The notes beneath the pieces were generated by a model, which worked only from the letters and a program-made list of their open reading frames with translations, did not search any database and was not told where the DNA came from. Positions 8,897 to 16,791 of a stretch of DNA of 64,000 nt are shown in pieces. How positions within the stretch are numbered: position 1 is the first letter of the stretch; every line of letters begins with the position of its first letter. The translations under genes and the position numbers were made by a program. The DNA comes from Methylacidiphilum caldifontis (GTDB lineage: Bacteria; Verrucomicrobiota; Verrucomicrobiia; Methylacidiphilales; Methylacidiphilaceae), in the NCBI RefSeq assembly GCF_017310505.1, contig NZ_CP065957.1, positions 1,116,001 through 1,180,000 of the forward strand, read 5' to 3'.

Positions 8897-9860
8897 GAAA
8901 GACGTTCCTTTCTTTGGAAATGATCTCAAGGAAAACGTCCTGTCCTTCTTTGCCCTTAGAGAAAATGTCCAAATAGAAAATATAGCCATAGGCGTATTCG
9001 ATGGCTTGCATTTAGGTCACCAAAAGATTCTGCAGACCCTACTTTCCCAAGGAAATTCCGAAAACTGCCTTGTTCTGAGTTTCGATCCCCATCCTCTGGT
9101 TATCATATCCCCTGAACAGGCTCCTCCAATGCTTATTTCTCTAGCCCAGAAAAAAAACCTCCTCCATTTATATGGTATTAGCCATGTTCTTTTCATCCAG
9201 TTCGATCAAAGATTTAGACAGCTTACAGCGGAAGCCTTTTTGACTGGACTAAAGCAAATTTTCCCAAGATTAAAAACCATTGTCGTGGGTGAAGATTTTA
9301 GGTTCGGCTGGCATGCCGAAGGTAATGTGAATTTTTTAAAGGAAATGGGTAAAAAACTTAAGTTCGAAACCCTTGTCGTTCCACCTCTAACCTTTAATGG
9401 GGAACCGATCGCCAGTACAAGAATAAGGAAGGCTATAATAGAAAGAAATTTCGGACTGGCTTCTGAACTTATTGGTCGGAGCTATAGAATTGAAGGTGTT
9501 GTCACGACAGGTCAAGGCGCTGGTAAAGAAATAGGTTTTCCGACAGCCAATCTCAAGGACGTCGTTCAGCTTCTGCCTCCTTCTGGAGTATATGGCTGCC
9601 AGGTCGAATACAAAAAAGAAATTTTTCTTGGAGTAGTCAACCATGGCCGCAGACCTACCATTCAGGAGGAAGGGAAACTCGTCATCGAAGTCCATCTGCT
9701 TAACTTTAAGGGAAATCTTTATGGTGAAAAGCTTTCCCTCTTTAATTTTCTGTTCTTAAGAGAAGAAAAAAAATTTGACTCCTTATATGCCCTAAAATCG
9801 CAGATAGAAAAAGATATTCAAAGGACAAAAGAATTTTTCCTTCCAAAATTCCCTCAATAA
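8853..9860 (+). CDS. ribF: Bifunctional riboflavin kinase / FAD synthetase RibF
   Basis: It makes FMN from riboflavin and then FAD. The N-terminal nucleotidyltransferase domain shows IGVFDGLHLGHQ (about residues 46-57), SFDPHP, the GEDFRFGWHAEG loop and ASTRIRKAI. The C-terminal riboflavin-kinase domain shows GKEIGFPTANL, GVYGC and EVHLLNF. The only ATG before the conserved core is at 8853, inside truB, which gives a 44-base overlap and an unusually long N-terminal tail of about 45 residues. A non-ATG start closer to residue 30-40 is possible. Co-transcribed with truB. Confidence 0.92.
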   Translation: MCFPFPRSPESVGNEKDVPFFGNDLKENVLSFFALRENVQIENIAIGVFDGLHLGHQKILQTLLSQGNSENCLVLSFDPHPLVIISPEQAPPMLISLAQKKNLLHLYGISHVLFIQFDQRFRQLTAEAFLTGLKQIFPRLKTIVVGEDFRFGWHAEGNVNFLKEMGKKLKFETLVVPPLTFNGEPIASTRIRKAIIERNFGLASELIGRSYRIEGVVTTGQGAGKEIGFPTANLKDVVQLLPPSGVYGCQVEYKKEIFLGVVNHGRRPTIQEEGKLVIEVHLLNFKGNLYGEKLSLFNFLFLREEKKFDSLYALKSQIEKDIQRTKEFFLPKFPQ

Positions 9861-9891
9861 ATCGAAAAGAGCTTTGGCCGCAATCAAGGTT

Positions 9892-10437
9892 ATGATAAAA
9901 ACCTTTAGCCCTTCGATGCTTCACTTCACAAAAATCCCCTCACTGCTGTTTTGGATACGACTCTCAAAAATGATCATCCTTCTATTTTTTTCTTTCTATT
10001 TTCTTTTGATTGCCCTCAACAACATTCTGGATTACCAAGCCAATTTTCAATTTGTCCAACACATCTTGCTCATGGATTCGATTGACAAAGTCTCTCCTCT
10101 CCACAGTCGAGCCTGGAAATCACCAAACTTTCACGGTTTTGTATACACCCTCCTCATCGGGTGGGAGGCCATTTGTGGACTGGTCCTTTTTTTGGGTACA
10201 GCGGCTCTTTTTAAAAACCTGTTTCGATCTAAAGAAGAATTTCAACAGGCTAAGCGGTGCGGATCGATAGGTCTTTTTTTAGGTCTTTGCGGATGGCTCT
10301 TTTTTTTCATTCTCGGAGGGGGTGAATGGTTCCAGATGTGGCGAAGCACATCATTCAATGCTTTGCCTCAAGCTTTTAGAATGGCTATTTTAATCCTCCT
10401 TTTCCTTTCTTTTTTCATTCAAACTGAACCTGAATAA
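9892..10437 (+). CDS. DUF2165-family small integral membrane protein
   Basis: A membrane protein of 181 residues with four predicted helices (near residues 20-40, 85-110, 125-145 and 160-177). The segment ALNNILDYQANFQFVQHILL after helix 1 and GGGEWFQMWRS before the last helix match my recollection of DUF2165, a family of unknown function. The frame can start at a TTG at 9874; the ATG at 9892 with AAGG just upstream was chosen. It follows ribF by about 30 bases and is probably the last gene of that operon, because a terminator-like hairpin follows at 10541. Confidence 0.65.
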   Translation: MIKTFSPSMLHFTKIPSLLFWIRLSKMIILLFFSFYFLLIALNNILDYQANFQFVQHILLMDSIDKVSPLHSRAWKSPNFHGFVYTLLIGWEAICGLVLFLGTAALFKNLFRSKEEFQQAKRCGSIGLFLGLCGWLFFFILGGGEWFQMWRSTSFNALPQAFRMAILILLFLSFFIQTEPE

Positions 10438-10540
10438 TACCCCTTAAGTTCTGCGACCATAAAAAGAAAGCTTATTTTCCGTTTCGTTGTGGCTCCGTCT
10501 TCCACAAGGTTTTCGTTCTAGCTAAGTTTAATAATAAAAA

Positions 10541-10592
10541 GCTGTGCTTCTATAGCTGATGCTACGAGTGCACAGCAGATTAAATTTTTTTT
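10541..10592 (+). terminator. Rho-independent terminator of the nrnA-truB-ribF-DUF2165 operon
   Basis: The arms GCTGTGC (10541-10547) and GCACAGC (10570-10576) form a perfect 7-bp base. An inner TAGC/GCTA pairing is also possible. The stem is followed by TTAAATTTTTTTT. This separates the ribF operon from the efflux operon. Confidence 0.6.
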
Positions 10593-10602
10593 ACAAAATA
10601 TT

Positions 10603-10629
10603 TTGACAACTTTTTTTAAAAGGAATACT
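10603..10629 (+). promoter_or_regulatory. Candidate sigma-70-type promoter for the first fluoride riboswitch
   Basis: A perfect TTGACA (10603-10608) is followed after 15 bases by AATACT (10624-10629), a 4/6 match to the -10 consensus. The start of transcription would fall near 10636, about a dozen bases before the aptamer. The -35 is convincing and the -10 is weak. Confidence 0.4.
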
Positions 10630-10648
10630 CGAAACTGAAAAAGAATAC

Positions 10649-10731
10649 CTGGCAATGGAGTTTGCCAGCCCTCGGTTCCGAAGTGTTTGGGCAAACCCCT
10701 TTTCTTTCATGAAAAGGTGATAACTCCTACT
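10649..10731 (+). promoter_or_regulatory. Fluoride riboswitch (crcB RNA) upstream of the outer-membrane efflux lipoprotein
   Basis: The aptamer architecture is complete. P1 is CUGGCA (10649-10654) with UGCCAG (10663-10668). The P1 loop contains AUG and the pseudoknot strand GGAGUU (10657-10662), which pairs with AACUCC (10722-10727). P2 is CCUUUUC (10698-10704) with GAAAAGG (10711-10717), followed directly by UGAU (10718-10721) and ending CUCCUAC. This is the layout of the Thermotoga petrophila fluoride aptamer. It differs in an extended linker between P1 and P2 (10669-10697, 29 bases), possibly folded by CCC/GGG. No terminator stem follows before the start codon, so control may act on translation. 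Confidence 0.82.
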
Positions 10732-10754
10732 TCATTAACTTGGGCTGCAAACAA

Positions 10755-12509
10755 ATGAATTCAGGTCGAAAGGCAAAGGGGAAAAAAGAAAAAGGACTTT
10801 TCGGTTTAAATAAGCCTTTGGCTTCTTTTAGCCTTCCTTTGCTTTCGGTTATACAATGGGCAATATTGTTTGTTTTTGTTAGCTGTTCGGTTGGTCCTGA
10901 CTATAAACCCCCTAAAGTCGACATTCCCAAAAATTGGAAATGGGGAGAGCCAAAGCCTAACCCCAACCCTTCCCCAAGCCAGGGAAAGCCAAAGCCAGCA
11001 GTCAACAAAGAAGCAAATAAAGGAAATGGTCTTCAAAGTGAAGAAAACATAAAAAAAGCGATTGAAGAAGCGAAGAAAAACCCGGGAAAATGGAAAGTCG
11101 CTGAACCAAAAGATTTCATCAAAAAAGGAGAGTGGTGGAAAATCTTCAACGATCCGGTTCTTAACCAACTTGAAGCTGAAGCCGAAGTGGCTAACCAACA
11201 GATCAAGATGGCGATGGCCAACGTCGTCGAAGCCCGTGCGGGGGTGGGAGCAGCCTTAAGTGCTTTTTTCCCCCATACCAATTTCACTCCAAGCTACCAG
11301 CGTTGGAAACTCAAGACTCATCTTCCCTGGCTCCCTTTCATTTTACCTGAACCCATCTATTCCACAGTTCCCCTACCCGGTATACCCGCTGGCTCGATCA
11401 TTGGAACAACCCACTATTATGGATTTCAGCCTACCCTGAATATGTGGCAAGTATATCTTAATTCAAACTGGGAACTGGATATATGGGGAAAACTAAGGAG
11501 GCAACTGGAAGCGGCAAAGGCCGAAGCTCAAGCTTCTCAAGCCGAACTAGAAGGCATGAAACTAACGATTCATGCCGACGTAGCCCAGGCTTATTACCTA
11601 TTGCGTTACATCGATAGCCAACTTGAGGTAATGGAACGGATGATCCATGTCTACGAAGACAACCTGAAAAGGGTAGAAATTCGCTATAAAAGCGGTCTAT
11701 CTAACGAGTTGGACCTAGCAAGGGCAAAAACCGATCTTTCACGGATAAAGGCCCAGTATATTGCTCTGGAAAGCCATAGGGCAAAAGTGGAAAATTCGAT
11801 TGCCAGGCTCCTTGGTCAGCCCGCCTCAACCTTCCATTTTCCCCGAAAGCCCTTAAAAGAAGAACCTCCTGATATCCCCACAAGCCTACCTTCAGAAATT
11901 TTAGAGCAAAGACCAGACATATCTCAAGCTGAAAGGGAAATGGCTGCAACCAATGCGATGATCGGAGTAGCCTATGCGGCCTATTTTCCATCCGTCAATC
12001 TCAATGCCTACTTTGGATTTTTCAACACCGATTTTGGCCAGCTCTTTACTTGGCCTTCCAATTCATGGATATATGGCCCTTTGATTGATCTTCCTCTTTT
12101 TGAGGGCGGTAGACTATTGGCCAACTTGATGCAGGCTCGTGCTGCATATGAAAAAGCGGTAGCTTCCTACCGAGAGACCGTTCTTTCTGCGTTTGAAGAA
12201 GTGGAAAATGCTTTGATCGGTGTGCGGTTGTTGGAAGAAGAACAAAAAGTCGAGGATGAGGTTGTCGCTTCAGCTAAAAAACAATATGAGCTAGCTTTCG
12301 ATCGGTTTCAAAGAGGACTTTCTCATTACATTGAAGTTGATACCACCGAAACGGTTTGGCTCAACGCCATTCTTACAGACATTGCATTGCGAGGTGAAAG
12401 ATTTATTGTCCGCATCGCCCTTATACGTGCATTTGGTGGAGGATGGCAAGACAGCTCGATGAAAAAGTCGCCTATTAAAGAAGCTGAGTCTAAAAAAGTC
12501 CAAAAATAG
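10755..12509 (+). CDS. NodT/TolC-family outer-membrane efflux lipoprotein under fluoride-riboswitch control
   Basis: This is the outer-membrane channel component of a tripartite efflux pump. A signal peptide with lipobox (FVFVSC, about residues 35-40 from this start) leads into the NodT hallmark CSVGPDYKPP. A lysine/proline-rich, low-complexity insert of about 70 residues precedes the EWWKIFNDPVLNQL motif. Two OEP repeats follow, including ANELDLARAK-like SNELDLARAKTDL, EQRPDISQAEREMAATNAMIG and GLSHYIEVDTTE. A TTG at 10740 is in frame, but the ATG at 10755 gives a better signal peptide. It is preceded by one fluoride riboswitch and followed by a second, ahead of MFS and fusion-protein genes that would complete the pump. 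Confidence 0.92.
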   Translation: MNSGRKAKGKKEKGLFGLNKPLASFSLPLLSVIQWAILFVFVSCSVGPDYKPPKVDIPKNWKWGEPKPNPNPSPSQGKPKPAVNKEANKGNGLQSEENIKKAIEEAKKNPGKWKVAEPKDFIKKGEWWKIFNDPVLNQLEAEAEVANQQIKMAMANVVEARAGVGAALSAFFPHTNFTPSYQRWKLKTHLPWLPFILPEPIYSTVPLPGIPAGSIIGTTHYYGFQPTLNMWQVYLNSNWELDIWGKLRRQLEAAKAEAQASQAELEGMKLTIHADVAQAYYLLRYIDSQLEVMERMIHVYEDNLKRVEIRYKSGLSNELDLARAKTDLSRIKAQYIALESHRAKVENSIARLLGQPASTFHFPRKPLKEEPPDIPTSLPSEILEQRPDISQAEREMAATNAMIGVAYAAYFPSVNLNAYFGFFNTDFGQLFTWPSNSWIYGPLIDLPLFEGGRLLANLMQARAAYEKAVASYRETVLSAFEEVENALIGVRLLEEEQKVEDEVVASAKKQYELAFDRFQRGLSHYIEVDTTETVWLNAILTDIALRGERFIVRIALIRAFGGGWQDSSMKKSPIKEAESKKVQK

Positions 12510-12531
12510 AAATAAAAAGAGAAAATTTAAG

Positions 12532-12559
12532 TTGAAAATTAAAAATCTCTGGTTAATAA
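12532..12559 (+). promoter_or_regulatory. Possible promoter for the second fluoride riboswitch
   Basis: TTGAAA (12532-12537) with TAATAA (12554-12559), spacing 16, would start transcription about a dozen bases before the second aptamer. The match is modest in a very AT-rich stretch, so it is only a candidate. No terminator was seen between the lipoprotein stop and this point. Confidence 0.3.
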
Positions 12560-12580
12560 GGTCTGTAACACGACTATATT

Positions 12581-12645
12581 GGGCGATGGGGCTCGCCGAC
12601 CGTTAACCGCCTTTCTTCAAAAAAAAGAAGGCTGATAGCTCCTAC
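12581..12645 (+). promoter_or_regulatory. Fluoride riboswitch (crcB RNA) upstream of the MFS efflux transporter
   Basis: This is a near-textbook fluoride aptamer. P1 is GGCG (12582-12585) with CGCC (12594-12597), enclosing AUG and the pseudoknot strand GGGGCU (12588-12593). That strand pairs with AGCUCC (12637-12642), with one G-U pair. P2 is GCCUUU (12609-12614) with GAAGGC (12627-12632), followed directly by UGAU (12633-12636) and then CUCCUAC. Downstream, GGGGC (12671-12675) could pair alternatively with GCUCC (12638-12642), a possible expression platform. About 117 bases separate the aptamer from the MFS start. Confidence 0.9.
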
Positions 12646-12762
12646 TGCTAATTTAATAAAAAATGAAAATGGGGCGGAAAACGGTCATCTTTACGAATAA
12701 CTTCAAGTTATATTTCAATTTTCTCGATCCCCTCTTGACTAAAAGGAAAAGGATAAATTCTT

Positions 12763-14289
12763 TTGCCCACAATGAATAATTCCCTAAAACTTTTTTTTCT
12801 CTTTTTTCTTTATTTTATCCTTCAATGTTTCTGTTTTTTCCAATCGGGTTCCTATACGGACATCATTCCCTATGCAACCGCTGAGCTTGGCCAAAGTCAA
12901 AGTCATGGTGCATGGACTAATGGATTTTTTTTCTTAGGGCAAGGATTCGGCCTTCTCATGGCTAGCCCATTGAGCCTTCATTATGGAAGAAAAAAAACCG
13001 TACTCTTCTTTTCTTTTCTTCTCTCGGCCAGTAGCATCCTTTGTGCATGGGCCTGGGATTTCTACTTTTTTTTGATTGGTCGGTTATTGCAGGGTATTTG
13101 CTGTGGTGTGCTAATCATCGGCTCTCAAAGTTTAATGTTTGAAAATACTCCTGAAACCTGGAGAGTCTTTCCCTTAATGCTAGGGGCCATGGCTAGTGTG
13201 CTACCCTTTACAATTGGTCCAACAATTGGTGGCTATGGCAAAGAGTTTTTAGGCAGAGAGTCAAGCAGTTGGAGGTACTGGTTTTATCTGAGTGCTATTC
13301 TTTTTCTTATCCTCAGTTTGTTGCTTTATCAGCTGTTCGAAGAAAAGGGAGAAGTTCCGACAAAAAAGCGATGGGATTGGAAAGGCTCAATCCTTCTTTT
13401 TATAACCTTGGCTGCTGCACAAATGATTTTCAACATGGGCGATGATTACGAGTGGCTTATTTCTCCCATTATCGATTTTATGCTTATCTTGGCCATTGCC
13501 AGCTTTATTGGTTTGATAGTCGTGGAATTTAACCAGATAGATCCTTTCCTCCGTGTAAACCTTTTATTAAGAAAAAATTTTTTAATCGGTTCGGTATGCT
13601 TGACAATTGGCTTTCTCTTTTTTTATGGCTTGTGGACAACGCTGCTTGTCCGGCTTCAGAATCAATGCCTGTTCCCGCCACACCAAGCGGGGACTCTCTT
13701 TATCGGCATGGCACTTTTTTCCACACCCATCTCTTTTTTTCTACCCAGGCTAGTAGGCAAAATAAAATTTCGCATCTATGGTTTTTTTGTATTTGTCCTT
13801 CTGGGTGGACTTTACAGCTGGATGGGCTATTTCGATTTTTACCAGAAAAGATGGTTCTGGGTGCAATCCCCTTTTATTTTTCTTCTTCAGGGTATTGCTT
13901 TAGGTCTTTTCTTTATCCCTCTTACTAATCTGATCATCTCCGGCCTTTCTCCTAAAAATCAACTTCTAGCCGTTGAGCTTTCAAGCAGTATGCGTATTAT
14001 TGGCCAGGGATGGGCTTCCCCCATTATCGGCACGATCCTCTACCACCGGATTGTTTTTCACAAGATGCGGCTAGCTGACTGGCTCTACATGGGTAATCCC
14101 TATTTGATGGAATATTATTCAAAGTTCAAAGAGCAAGGAATGGATAGAGAAATAGCCTTTAAGTTTCTCGATCAATCGGCCCTTTCCCACGCCTTTATCA
14201 TAAGCCTTGATGATGCTTTCAGGTTCTGTGGCATAGGTTTCTTCATTTTATCTGGATTGATCCTTTTGGCTAAGGAAAAACAAGACTAA
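12763..14289 (+). CDS. DHA2-type MFS multidrug/solute efflux transporter (EmrB/QacA-like)
   Basis: This inner-membrane proton-coupled exporter of about 508 residues has around 14 hydrophobic segments, as in the EmrB/QacA group. Family features are the loop GRKK between helices 2 and 3 (PLSLHYGRKKTVLFF), the GRLLQGICCGVLIIGSQ helix, and motif-C-like FTIGPTIGGYG. The TTG at 12763 has AAGGA nine bases upstream, while the ATG at 12772 is 18 bases from it, so TTG may be the true start. The gene lies behind the second fluoride riboswitch and 14 bases before an EmrA-like fusion protein. What it exports is unknown; the riboswitch suggests it serves fluoride resistance or a fluoride-linked stress. Confidence 0.88.
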   Translation: MPTMNNSLKLFFLFFLYFILQCFCFFQSGSYTDIIPYATAELGQSQSHGAWTNGFFFLGQGFGLLMASPLSLHYGRKKTVLFFSFLLSASSILCAWAWDFYFFLIGRLLQGICCGVLIIGSQSLMFENTPETWRVFPLMLGAMASVLPFTIGPTIGGYGKEFLGRESSSWRYWFYLSAILFLILSLLLYQLFEEKGEVPTKKRWDWKGSILLFITLAAAQMIFNMGDDYEWLISPIIDFMLILAIASFIGLIVVEFNQIDPFLRVNLLLRKNFLIGSVCLTIGFLFFYGLWTTLLVRLQNQCLFPPHQAGTLFIGMALFSTPISFFLPRLVGKIKFRIYGFFVFVLLGGLYSWMGYFDFYQKRWFWVQSPFIFLLQGIALGLFFIPLTNLIISGLSPKNQLLAVELSSSMRIIGQGWASPIIGTILYHRIVFHKMRLADWLYMGNPYLMEYYSKFKEQGMDREIAFKFLDQSALSHAFIISLDDAFRFCGIGFFILSGLILLAKEKQD

Positions 14290-14303
14290 AGAGCTGGGAT
14301 ACC

Positions 14304-15611
14304 ATGAAAGAGCATCGGAAAGAGGGAATGAAAAATGGATTTTCTCCTATTTTTAATGTCGTAGGGGAAAAGAAAAATAAGGGCCGTTTTCAGCAACTTT
14401 TCAAAGCGGTATTTCGCTCATGGGAAAAGGATCTTTCATCGTTTTTTTCCAATAAATATTTTATTTTACTGTTCTTTTTTATCCTGTTTGTCTTAGGAAG
14501 CTGGTGGTTTTTCTTTGCAACCCGTTGGGTATCAACAAATGATGCTTACGTAACCGGTAATGTTATTCCTGTCAAAGCCCAGACTTCAGGGAGAGTTGTG
14601 GAAGTCTTGGTTGAATCCACTCAATTCGTCCAAAAAAATCAGCTGCTTGTCCGGTTGGATTCGCTGAAACAGCAGGTAGCCTTTGAAAGTGCTAAGCACA
14701 ACCTGGCTATGGCTGTTCGAAGGGTTGAAGATCTCTTCAACAAGGCAAGATCCTTGCGCAACAAAATCGCTGCACAAAAAGCCATTTTAGGCAGACAACG
14801 TTATGATCTTGGCCTTTACACGTCAGGAAGCAAAGCCGGAGTAGTTTCAATCCAAGATGCTGTGGATGCTCAATGGAAAGTAGAGGAGATAGAATCGACA
14901 ATAAGGCAGCTTGAAGATGAATTGAGGTCAACCGAAGCTTGGATTCAGAAAACGACCATATGGGATAATCCCATTGTGCTCAAAGCGGCAGTAGAACTCA
15001 AAGATGCCTACCTGGCTTTATACCGGTGTCAGGTTGTGGCACCTGTAGCGGGTTATATCGCAAAGAGATCGGTACAGGTTGGCGATGAGGTGAATCCTGA
15101 AAAGTTGCTCATGTCTGTAGTGCCCCTAGATTATTACTGGGTTGTCGCTAATTACAGGGAGACCGAACTTAGGAAGATGAAACCGGGGCAACCTGTAAAA
15201 ATCAGGGCAGACATCTATGGTAGGCGCTATTTGTTTCATGGAATAGTTGAAGGGATAGAACCGGGTTCTGGAAGTGTTTTTTCTCTACTTCCTCCTGACA
15301 ATGCCACAGGCAATTACATTCATGTCGTTGAAAGAGTTCCTGTAAGAATAAAAATTGATCCCAAAGAACTCCAAAAACACCCTTTAAGACTTGGACTGTC
15401 GGTTGTGACCAAAGTGGATGTGGCCTATAAGGGTCAATCAGTGCTTAAACCCCTGACAGAAATTCCTCCTGAAGTCAAGAAAACCGATTATACTTCGTCT
15501 TATTTTACCGAAGAACTGGTGGGAGTAGACAATTTAATAAGATCGATCATTGAACAAAACCGTTATCCCCAAGACCAAACTCAAGGTTCTTTAAGCCAAA
15601 AAAAGGAATGA
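14304..15611 (+). CDS. HlyD/EmrA-family membrane fusion (periplasmic adaptor) protein
   Basis: It links the MFS pump to the outer-membrane channel. A cytoplasmic N-terminus of about 50 residues precedes one inner-membrane helix (YFILLFFFILFVLGSWWFFF, about residues 52-71). The EmrA signature STNDAYVTGNVIPVKAQTSG comes next, the first lipoyl half. A long alpha-helical hairpin follows (about residues 125-230), then the second lipoyl half CQVVAPVAGYIAKRSVQVGD and a beta-barrel with DYYWVVANYRETEL. A 14-base gap after the MFS gene implies one transcript under the second fluoride riboswitch. Its C-terminal 40 residues are variable. Confidence 0.92.
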   Translation: MKEHRKEGMKNGFSPIFNVVGEKKNKGRFQQLFKAVFRSWEKDLSSFFSNKYFILLFFFILFVLGSWWFFFATRWVSTNDAYVTGNVIPVKAQTSGRVVEVLVESTQFVQKNQLLVRLDSLKQQVAFESAKHNLAMAVRRVEDLFNKARSLRNKIAAQKAILGRQRYDLGLYTSGSKAGVVSIQDAVDAQWKVEEIESTIRQLEDELRSTEAWIQKTTIWDNPIVLKAAVELKDAYLALYRCQVVAPVAGYIAKRSVQVGDEVNPEKLLMSVVPLDYYWVVANYRETELRKMKPGQPVKIRADIYGRRYLFHGIVEGIEPGSGSVFSLLPPDNATGNYIHVVERVPVRIKIDPKELQKHPLRLGLSVVTKVDVAYKGQSVLKPLTEIPPEVKKTDYTSSYFTEELVGVDNLIRSIIEQNRYPQDQTQGSLSQKKE

Positions 15612-15725
15612 AATCCCTAAATCAGCTAAAACTGGACTTTCCTGATTTTTAAAATCCATTCTTAGTGTTTTTCTTTTGGGCTATAAAGTTCTAGAATCTA
15701 TATTTATGCAACGTTAAAAAAAACA

Positions 15726-16133
15726 ATGACCTTGGAAAAAATCCTTGTCGGCTACGATGGCTCGGAAGGAGCAAAAAAAGCGTTAAGTTTCGCTTTGAAA
15801 TTAGCAACTGTTATGGGTTCAAAGATAACGATCCTTGCTGTCAGTCATCCTCCCGAGTTCAACCAAGATACTGAATTTAGTCTTGAAAGGCAGAAAATTG
15901 TATCTGAAATTAAATGGGCCATGGAAAAAGCGGCAGAAGAAAAAGTAGGGATTGAGGTAAAAACCGCGATGGGAGATCCAGCAGACAAGATTATTAAACT
16001 GGCCCGGGAAGGTAACTTCGATCTCGTAGTCTTGGGTCGAAGGGGGCTATCCAGGGTTGGATATTGGCTCACCGGTTCAGTGTCTGAACGAGTTGTCCGT
16101 CACAGCCCTTGCTCAATTCTGATTGTAGAATAG
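15726..16133 (+). CDS. Universal stress protein, UspA family (ATP-binding type)
   Basis: A 135-residue single Usp domain. It starts with the strand KILVGYDGSEGAKKAL and ends with the nucleotide-binding motif G-2x-G-9x-G-S (GRRGLSRVGYWLTGS) followed by RVVRHSPCSILIVE. The intact motif predicts ATP binding, as in the MJ0577-like branch. It lies 114 bases after the fusion-protein gene, probably with its own promoter. Usp proteins are general stress factors, so a link to the fluoride-controlled efflux genes is only suggested by position. Confidence 0.9.
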   Translation: MTLEKILVGYDGSEGAKKALSFALKLATVMGSKITILAVSHPPEFNQDTEFSLERQKIVSEIKWAMEKAAEEKVGIEVKTAMGDPADKIIKLAREGNFDLVVLGRRGLSRVGYWLTGSVSERVVRHSPCSILIVE

Positions 16134-16365
16134 TTTTTTATCCCCCGTTTAGAGATTTAAGCTTTAAAATAAGCAAGCATCATCTATTTTATTTCGAATT
16201 CTTAAGAGAACTAACAGATCGACCAAATCAGCGTTTCCATCACGGGATTGGACAACAAAGCAGAGGATTTTTTTCTTAAGCTCAAAAACAATTTGTTAAA
16301 AAGAGCATTAATATCCTTGAATACTTTATTCCTTTTTTTTAATATTGTAATAACAAGGAAAAGTT

Positions 16366-16779
16366 ATGGAAGAAAAAATATCGATCATTCTTTTTTCTGG
16401 AACCGTAGACAAACTTCTTGCCGCAGTTACAATTGCATCAGGTGCCGCAGCCATGCAAAAGAAGGTCCAGATTTTTGTGACCTTTTATGGGCTTTTAGCT
16501 TTTAGAAAAGATGATTGGAAAACCAATAGACGACTCAGTAAAGATTTTGAAGATTTTGCTACGGAGGCCTTAAAGGCGATGGAAGCCAAGAAGGTCCCCA
16601 ATTGGTTGGATACGTTAAAAAGTGCGATGGAAATTGGAGATGTAACGGTTCATGCCTGTGGGCTAACCATGGATCTTTTAGCCATTAAACTTGAAGATTT
16701 AGAATCTGTTGTCAGTGATATTGTTGGTGTAGGGACGTTCATAGAAAATGCTTCCGGCGGCCAAATTCTCTTTCTCTAA
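16366..16779 (+). CDS. DsrE/DsrF/DrsH-like (DsrE2-type) sulfur-trafficking protein
   Basis: A 137-residue protein of the DsrE-like superfamily. The N-terminal KISIILFSGTVDKLLAAVTI and the middle FVTFYGLLAFRKD are family-typical. The conserved cysteine lies in HACGLTMDLL (about residues 99-108), the expected persulfide carrier site. A good Shine-Dalgarno (AAGGA) precedes the ATG. Only 12 bases separate it from a TusA gene and then an SQR-like flavoprotein, an arrangement known from sulfur-oxidising bacteria and archaea, where DsrE-type proteins and TusA pass sulfane sulfur. Confidence 0.85.
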   Translation: MEEKISIILFSGTVDKLLAAVTIASGAAAMQKKVQIFVTFYGLLAFRKDDWKTNRRLSKDFEDFATEALKAMEAKKVPNWLDTLKSAMEIGDVTVHACGLTMDLLAIKLEDLESVVSDIVGVGTFIENASGGQILFL

Positions 16780-16791
16780 CAGGAGGTTAAT

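Larger units (their letters stand above)
10438..10754. other. Regulatory interval between the ribF operon and the efflux locus
   Basis: This roughly 300-base gap contains no gene. In order it holds a terminator-like hairpin with a U tract, a TTGACA element and a fluoride-type aptamer that ends about 20 bases before the start of the outer-membrane lipoprotein gene. The first 100 bases (10438-10540) show nothing recognisable. Confidence 0.7.
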
